Shown here: piece after piece, positions 57,629-64,000 of the stretch
Numbering within the stretch: position 1 is the stretch's first letter
Layout of the letters: every line of letters begins with the position of its first letter
Assembly (NCBI GenBank): GCA_958450325.1
Contig: OY288242.1
Location: 69,062,062-69,126,061 of the forward strand
Reading direction: 5' to 3'
From: Agrostemma githago
Taxonomy: Eukaryota; Streptophyta; Magnoliopsida; Caryophyllales; Caryophyllaceae
Length of the DNA: 64,000 nt
Notes under the pieces: generated by a model
Told to the model about the DNA's origin: nothing
What the model saw: the letters and a program-made list of their open reading frames with translations, nothing else
The model's database searches: none
Position numbers and translations under genes: made by a program

Positions 57629-60090
57629 TTGCAAGCCGTCATGGAGAACCGTATGTCGATGGTAGAACAGAGGTTAGAGCAACAAGCAACTGCGTTGACG
57701 GAAAACTCAATATTGCTGGGAGAAATTCTTCGGATGCTTAAGGAGAGGGAAGGCGACGAACCTCCTGGGCCGCCAGAACCACCGGAACCACCTGTTGCAG
57801 GTAATAAACACCCTGTAACTTTCAATCCTAAAATCGAATTTCCGGTTTTCGATGGAAAGAACCCAAGGTTGTGGATGAAGAAGTGCGTTAAGTACTTCAA
57901 TTTGTGTAAAATTGATGCTAATCAACGAGTCGATTTAGCGAGTATGTACATGATAGGGCGAGCGGAGTCTTGGTTTAACAGTTACATAGCTGTTAGGACT
58001 GTCGTTGCTTGGGACGAATTTATCATAGATTTGTGCGCACGCTTTAAAGAGGAAATTGGAGGAAACGTAGTGGAGGAATTCAATAAACTGAATCAACACA
58101 GCTCAATTGAGGATTATTTAGATGCATTTGAGAGTCTTAGAGCCTTAATGATACAGAGAAATGTGTTACTCCCAGACTAGTATTTCCTGGACAGCTTCAT
58201 AGGAGGCTTAAAACAAGCTTTAAAACCATTTGTGAGAGCTTTTAAACCCCAAACGTTGGCTGAGGCAGTTGAGTACGCGAGGTTGCAGGAGGAAACCCTC
58301 GCTGCTACTAGATTTCAGCATAAACCTGTACCTAACAGCCCTAGAGTATTGACTCAGCCGGTGAAACCTTGGGCAAAGGGATTATTACCAACACCTGGTA
58401 CAGCTAATAGTAGTGTGGCCGCTGCAGTTGCGCAACCTAGACCTACTAAGTTCTTGAGTGCAGCTGAAAGGGCTGAAAAGCAGAAGCGTGGAGAGTGCTA
58501 TTTCTGTAATGAATTGTACGATAGGAATCATAAATGTAAGTTTAAACAGACCCAGCTGTTTGCAGTAGAAATTCCTGGGAGTGAGGATGAATTGGAGGAG
58601 GAATTAGATGCGACAATAGAAGGAGAAACTGAACCTGTCACAGTCATAGAGGACCCCCACATTTCTGTTAATGCACTGTCAGGTAGTCAGGGCTTTCAAG
58701 CCATGAGGGTGACGGGGTATTATGGAAAAAAACCACTTCATATACTCATTGACTCGGGTAGCACACATAATTTTTTGGACCAAAATATGGCTGTCACGTT
58801 GGGATGCAAACTTGAAACAATCCCCCCTCAAGCAGTGACAGTTGCGGATGGTAATCATTTGCCTTGTCAACTAGTGTCCAAAGGATTTGAATGGCATTTG
58901 TCGAACAGCTCATTTGCAACTGACATGTTGATTATTCCTTTAGGGGGATGTGATATGGTACTTGGGGTACAATGGCTAAGTACCTTGGGAGTTATTAAGT
59001 GGGACTTTCAACAGTTGAAAATGGAATTCCAGGTTGGAGGTCGAAAGTTAGTGTTAAGGGGAATGAAATCTCAAAAGCTCCAAACAGTAGTTGAGAGACC
59101 CTCTTTGAAGTTATTATCACAGGCTTCACACCTCTTCTTTATACAATTGGCTATTGTTGAGTCACCCAAGCATGAGAGTATGTGCAGTAAGTTGGATCTC
59201 AGTAACTTGGCAAACCATGCTCCTGCTGTACAGCCTATATTAAATCAGTTTAGCTCTTTGTTTGAAGAACCAACTGAGTTGCCTCCTGCAAGGGGTGTAT
59301 TCGACCATCGCATTCCATTGATTGAGGGCACTCAACCCATCAATATCAGGCCGTATAGGTACCCATTAAAGAGGAGGGATATCATTGAGCAGTTAGTAAA
59401 AAAGATGCTGGATAGGGGCATCATCCAGGCTAGTTCTAGCCCGTTTGCTTCGCCTGTTGTTTTAGTAGGTAAGAAGGATGGTTCTTGGAGGTTGTGTGTG
59501 GATTATAGAGGTCTAAATAAGTGCACCATCAAGGACAAATTTCCTATACCTGTGAAGGATGAACTTATTGATGAATTGGCAGGCGCCAAGGTGTTTTCCA
59601 AGCTTGATTTGGGGGCTGGACATCGTCAACTTCGAGTATGTGATAAAGATGTCTTTAAGACCGCTTTTAAAACTCATAGTGGTCATTATGAGTTCTAGGT
59701 AATGCCCTTTGGCCTCACTAATGCACCGGCGTCGTTTCAGAATTGGATGAATGAGGTGTTCATACCATTATTGAGAAGGAGTGTGCTAGTTTTCTTTGAT
59801 GACATCCTCGTATATAGTCCTTCTTTGGAATCTCATTTAGAGCATCTCAAGGAAGTCTTTCTACTCATGAGGAAGAATTTGTTGTATGCCAAAGCTAGCA
59901 AGTGTGCATTTGCCATTGACAAAGTTGAATACCTTGGGCATTTTATTTCAGGAAATGGTCTTGAGACGGATCCACAAAAGGTTTCAGCTGTTTTTGGGTG
60001 GCCAATTCCTAAAAATGTCAAGGAACTTAGAAGTTTTTTGGGCCTTGCGGGGTATTATCGCATGTTTGTGAGGAATTATGCCATCATTAG
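57629..60090 (+). pseudogene. Ty3/gypsy gag-pol with in-frame TAG stops, cut by an LTR insertion
   Basis: One frame from 57629 encodes a coiled-coil-like start (NRMSMVEQRLEQQATAL) and the gag domain (FPVFDGKNPRLWMKKC, AESWFNSY, LDAFESLRALM). It then has a TAG at 58178-58180 and continues with the CCHC knuckle CYFCNELYDRNHKC, the protease HILIDSGSTHNFLD and the RT (RPYRYPLKRRDIIEQL, LCVDYRGLNKCTIKDKFPIP, FSKLDLGAGHRQLRV). A second TAG is at 59696-59698, just before VMPFGLTNAPASFQ. The catalytic FFDDILVYS and FLGLAGYYRMFVRNYA are intact. It is broken at 60090 by the inverted LTR element. RNase H and integrase lie beyond the window, if they persist. A chromovirus-like lineage is probable. Confidence 0.88.
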
Positions 60091-60885
60091 TGTGGACATG
60101 ACATAGGTCCACCCCGACGCGGCCACGCGCGGGTTTGGGTAGGCGAATGAATCTCCATATGAGAATGGATCGAATTGAAATTTAGGTCTATGTGGAGTCG
60201 CCACCGAATTTTGTGGTTATTCAGAACCATTCGAGCCCACTCTATGTCGTAGTGGTCCGTATACAAAATACGGCCCATTTCCGATGCCAGAGTTTATTGG
60301 GCTCGTCCCTTTGCATTTGATACCAATACCGACATTATCGGATATTGTGTATTGAATGACTCTCGTGCGCCAACGGTTTCGGGCATCCGGAAACCGAGGT
60401 TCTGAGTAAGGGGTGAGGGTACGTGTTGGGAAGCCCACAAAGGACACCCAACCCCGCCCGCACATTAGCGGCCTCTACTAAGAATTCGAATGACTTACAA
60501 TACGCGCGCTAGTAAAACGGGAAAATGATATGCAAACAGTATTTTCCCTAAACATGCGAATTGAATTGAAACGGGTTTCTAAGTCAATTTAACGCAACTA
60601 AAATTAGCGTCAAAGTTGTATTTTAGCATGCGGGTTCATTTAGTACAATAAACGAACAAGAATTAAATTGACAAGCGAAACAAACAAACGGTTAGTAACG
60701 GTAAATCGATATTAACGGTTTGTGCAAATAATGAATTGAATCGAAAAGATGCAAATGTGAGGATGCATGATTTGAAAAGATAGTATACACGTGATTAATT
60801 ATGCACGTGTTGACCTAAGTCGCAAAATACTATCGAGTTTGAAAAATAGGGTAATGTACGACTCGTGTTTGAGTCGTTGTGAGGG

Positions 60886-61220
60886 CACTCGATCGAGTGG
60901 TCGATAGACTCGATCGAATAGGCCCTGAAAAGAGGTTTCTGTTTCGTGTTATGGGCCGTACTCGGCCGAGTTATTGACCAACTCGACCGAGTACGTGGCA
61001 ACTCGACCGAGTCACTGTGAGACTCGACCGAGTGAGTACTTGAAAAGTATTCTGTCCAGATCTGGTGACCCTACTCGACCGAGTTATTGACCAACTCGAC
61101 CGAGTAGGTCTCCACTCGATCGAGTCACGGGAAGACTCGACCGAGTAGAGGTCCTGCAGACCATTCTGTCTCGATTTTGTGATGTCACTCGATCGAGTGA
61201 CGTAGGCACTCGACCGAGTG
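60886..61220 (-). repeat. Array of about 12 ACTCGAYCGAGT palindromes inside the LTR
   Basis: Variants CACTCGATCGAGTG, ACTCGACCGAGT and ACTCGGCCGAGT are spaced about 15-45 bp apart from 60886 to 61220. They lie about 0.9-1.25 kb downstream of the TATA on the transcribed strand, so they would be in the RNA. Units come partly as higher-order repeats (GAGTTATTGACCAACTCGAC occurs twice). Confidence 0.85.
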
Positions 61221-62137
61221 GCACCTGTACGTAACCAGAAAACGCTTGCAATTGATTTGAATCGTTTAAAGTAGCCGAGACAATAATAAATGTTCCTCCG
61301 TGTTTGTAGTGTTATAATTGGACAACGTCTACGTTAACATCAACGGAAAATTGAAACGGCTAAATTATTTGATTTGATTTATTAGACTCGCCGTCCAATT
61401 ACGGAATTGTCATCGGGTCTAACATATCGATACTTTGCTTAAAATACAGAAAAGGACTTGATTCCCTCGACTTTTCCGACATCGAAATAAATCCCTAAGG
61501 ATTGTGATGTCGGATCCGTGTCAATGGGTTTCGAGCCATATTGAAATACGATGTTTATTTTTTGAGAAATCGATGCGAATAATAACGATGATACAAACGA
61601 TATGAAAATTATTGTTGAAATTGACCTATCTCAACGATCAAGTAACCGGGATATCGGAACGAGCGACCGTCAACGCTGTGTGCAGTACACTTGTATATTC
61701 GTGTTTCCTCATTCCGATATCACTTATACTCGACACAAATTGATAGGTATTTTAATGTTTTGATACTAGTATTATTGATATTAACGATGCGATAATAACG
61801 ATAAAAAAAAATAAAAAATAAAACGACCCGTATGAAATAGACACGACGCGAGAAAAAGGAAGAGAAGTGAAGAAACGGGGTTTTGACACCCTCAACCTAC
61901 ATGTTCTTGTCTCGGTGCGGACTCGTAACCGTGGCTATAACACAAGAGTCTTCGAGGTTTATGGAGGTCGAGTTATGGTGGCTCGGGTTGTTGATTCCTA
62001 AACTAGGTCTAGGGTTTGCTCGGATGTTGCTTAGGGTTTGCTTAGGGTTTGTAGAGGATGTAGTATGTGTGTATGAGGTTGCTCTAGGGTTTCGATAATT
62101 GTGTCAAAGTTGTGTTGATGGTGTGCATGGGAGGGTG

Positions 62138-62277
62138 TTTATATAGAGGAGATTAGGGCACCCGGGCTAGGGCACTCGACCGAGTAGGTAGCCAACTCGG
62201 TCGAGTGGCCCGTTATGCTAGCCGCCGGGCTCAAAGCAGGCCCACTCGATCGAGTGGATGGGTCACTCGATCGAGTG
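62138..62277 (-). promoter_or_regulatory. LTR promoter module: ACTCGATCGAGT palindromes upstream of TATA
   Basis: Minus-strand TATATAAA is at 62138-62145. CACTCGACCGAGTA (62173), AACTCGGTCGAGTGG (62194) and two CACTCGATCGAGTGG (62243, 62264) lie 28-135 bp upstream. Function inferred. Confidence 0.55.
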
Positions 62278-62657
62278 GCCCAGTCGGGTGCACGGGTCCA
62301 TTGTTTTGGACCTTGACTTTGATGGGTTTTGTGTTTGACTTGGACTTTTGATGATTGATGGGTTGTTTTTGTGTGTCTCGGAAACGACTTTGACCGGGGT
62401 CGACCCAATCGTGAAAAGCCGGTTTTAATTCCGGTGTCGGTTTTGGCCCAAATTAGTCTTGTTTGACTCGGAATGACCCACTGGGCCTGGATTCGAGGTT
62501 GTTTCTGTGAGATTTGTACTCCGTAAGTGCGTTAGCCAACGATTAATGGATTTGTGCCCGTATCCGAGCGCATAGAAGCATGTTAGCGTCCGATCATCAT
62601 CGGGTGTTTTTTGGAAACTGCCATAGACACCTGGCAGTCAAAATGCGGGTGTCTACA

Positions 62658-64000
62658 GAGCCCCCACTCTGACTGAGGCTTGGACAGGGCGAAAGTCAGA
62701 GTATCCACCAGGCCAATCGAGGATTGAAACCTGGCGGACTTCCGGCCGGGTCGTTTATAGTCCATTAGACTTGCGTGAAGGGCCCGCCAGCCATAAGCTA
62801 GAAGTCATACCTGAGCCGATAACTCCGTGGGGGATTGGACTTGTCTCGTAAGTCCTGGGTGCGCCTGTATGTAGACTCATCCCTTGAAATGCCGTTGTTG
62901 GCTTCCGCTGGGGAATTATCGTGGGTTGCACTTCCCTAATTGAGTTGTACCTGTATGAGTCACATAAAATGCATGCAGCACGTAGGCAGTAAAATGACTC
63001 GCGCTGGGGAGAATGATTTTTTTGAAATTTTGAAATTTGAAATCTTGAGATTTTTGAATTTTGGGAACTTTGAGATTTTTGACTCCTAACAAGGATTAGG
63101 AAAGTAATTTGCAGTTTAAATAGACCGAAATTTGACCTTGTCGAAAAGGATCTTTTTTCGAATGGCTAGATTTGCAAATTTCAAAGTGGAATTTGAAGAG
63201 AGAGGCCTACCGACAGACTCGACTCTGGACGTGACCGGACGAGTTGACTCACACGACTGGACTCTCGAGGGGTTGGACCGTGACTCGGTAGGGGTGTGGG
63301 CCGCCTAATAAGACTCTTAAGTTGCGCTATCTCATAGCCTAGGCGAGTGGCAACACGGTCGCACGTCGAAACGGGATAGATATGCTATGGGGGGGATTGC
63401 AGTAGCCTGTAATGAGACTGTTTTAGTCTGGTGCCCCTCTGGATTTCTGATTTTTGGGTACATTTCCAAAGTGGGTATTGCCTCGAGTCCTAACAGATTC
63501 TTGTCTTCGACTGAGCCGAGTACTAGGACACACTATAGAAAGGAGGCTAGATTTTGGAAGTAATTGGATTATGTGAGTGGAATGAGAACTTCTGTCTAAT
63601 AGAAGCCCCCAGGACGACAAAGCTAGCTACTGAGAACATGACAGTGTCGTGACCGGAGTGATGGCACTTTTTGAATGTGTGTCAATGTGAGTGGTTGTGC
63701 CTCTGTTGAAAGGCTGCCTACGTATTCACGTGTGGTGAAATCAAACCATGCCGTAGTTCAGTGGACTGGAAGATGTATTATGGCGCCTAGTTTGTTAGGG
63801 CTTTGTGTGTAACTAGCCATAGCGATGGTGTAGGCTAGGTGCATTCCCAATGATGTCTTGATCAAAGGGCTAGAATGGTTAGGATGTTAATCCTCTGACT
63901 GTGAGCGTTCTCCGGGGTAGCCCCCAGAGGTGGTGTGAACTATTTGGGCATGTTCTATGCCGACCGCAGGTTGAGTTCCCGTGTTCGGGGTTGGTAACTG
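62658..64000 (-). other. 3' internal region of the Tat/Ogre-like element, no gene recognised
   Basis: Moderately GC-rich sequence upstream (minus strand) of the PPT. Short frames such as 63423-63620 have no family motif. Tat/Ogre elements often have long noncoding 3' regions, so the coding part probably lies beyond the window. Confidence 0.5.

Larger units (their letters stand above)
60091..62657 (-). repeat. 3' LTR of the Tat/Ogre-like element (copy 3)
   Basis: 2567 bp. The minus strand begins TGTAGACACCCGCATTTTG and ends GTCATGTCCACA, matching copies 1 and 2 at both ends and in several internal blocks. It differs strongly in the middle, where ACTCGATCGAGT palindromes replace the GC-rich CGCGAGTC stretches of the other copies. 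The TATA-like TATATAAA is at 62138-62145 (minus). Confidence 0.88.
60091..64000 (-). mobile_element. Tat/Ogre-like LTR retrotransposon inserted in gypsy pol, running off the window
   Basis: The 3' LTR (60091-62657) is preceded, on the minus strand, by a purine-rich AGAGTGGGGGCTC tract, as expected for PPT plus 3' LTR. It is joined to the gypsy frame after ATTAG (60086-60090), the presumed TSD. Internal sequence continues to the window end, so this is not a solo LTR, unlike the other two copies of the family. Confidence 0.75.

Noticed and set aside
57629..60106. TAG stops in the gypsy frame considered as programmed readthrough
   Set aside because: Two stops, one in the middle of gag and one inside RT just before MPFGL, are not where readthrough signals occur; ordinary decay is simpler.
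60886..61220. CRISPR-like regularly spaced repeats
   Set aside because: Repeats are short palindromes of uneven spacing inside a plant LTR; no cas genes and a eukaryotic context.

Overview
This is plant nuclear DNA, most likely from a TE-rich eudicot. The evidence is a host gene with ten spliced exons and a plant-type protein, Athila, Tat/Ogre-like and chromovirus-like LTR retrotransposons, L1-type LINEs, and hAT, CACTA, Tourist and Helitron DNA transposons. The sequence does not let me name the species. Only one gene looks intact: a minus-strand CwfJ/CCCH zinc-finger gene at 47639-56488 (CWF19L1 / Arabidopsis C3H64 type). Its ten exons join into an uninterrupted frame of 607 codons, and one of its introns has the full signature of a minor-spliceosome (U12) AT-AC intron.

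Layout. (a) 1-12740: the minus-strand LTR and 3' internal end of an Athila-like element. It is split by a 0.65-kb hAT MITE (1758-10249), which is itself split by a Helitron (1974-9814), which in turn holds a Tourist-like element (2159-3896) and a solo LTR (5571-8136). A second hAT MITE is at 11161-11829. (b) 12856-33334: a complete but decayed Athila element with 5-bp target duplication (TSD), tRNA-Asp-type primer site (PBS), gag, protease, RT/RNaseH, integrase and a second env-position ORF. It is interrupted by a hAT element in integrase, a 5.45-kb CACTA element in ORF2 and a solo LTR in ORF2. The CACTA carries intron-containing fragments of two host genes, CTP synthase and a mitochondrial-type CPN60. 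(c) 33554-38285: a decayed Ty3/gypsy pol joined to a LINE that lacks its 3' end. (d) 38868-41775: a plant-mobile-domain (PMD) gene fragment split by another solo LTR. (e) 41800-46508: a Tat/Ogre-like 5' end and a solo LTR inside an inverted-repeat element. (f) 46509-56708: the host gene and its flanks. (g) 56709-64000: a LINE 3' end with an ATT microsatellite, a Ty3/gypsy element with an iMet primer site, and a large minus-strand LTR element running out of the window.

The most notable cross-cutting pattern is that LTRs of several unrelated families each have their own short, repeated palindrome roughly 30-350 bp upstream of the presumed TATA box. The motifs are GAACCG-NN-CGGTTC, CCCGGTCGGG, GGGTGAAATTTCACCC, ACTCGATCGAGT and, with a short loop, CCGAGT-n-ACTCGG. 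The sequences differ but the architecture is shared, which suggests convergent enhancer-like or structural modules. The Athila element repeats its motif again at the gag/protease boundary and just upstream of ORF2.

Boundaries marked by TIRs, TG..CA ends and TSDs were read directly from the sequence. Family names rest on recognised protein motifs. Regulatory roles are inference.
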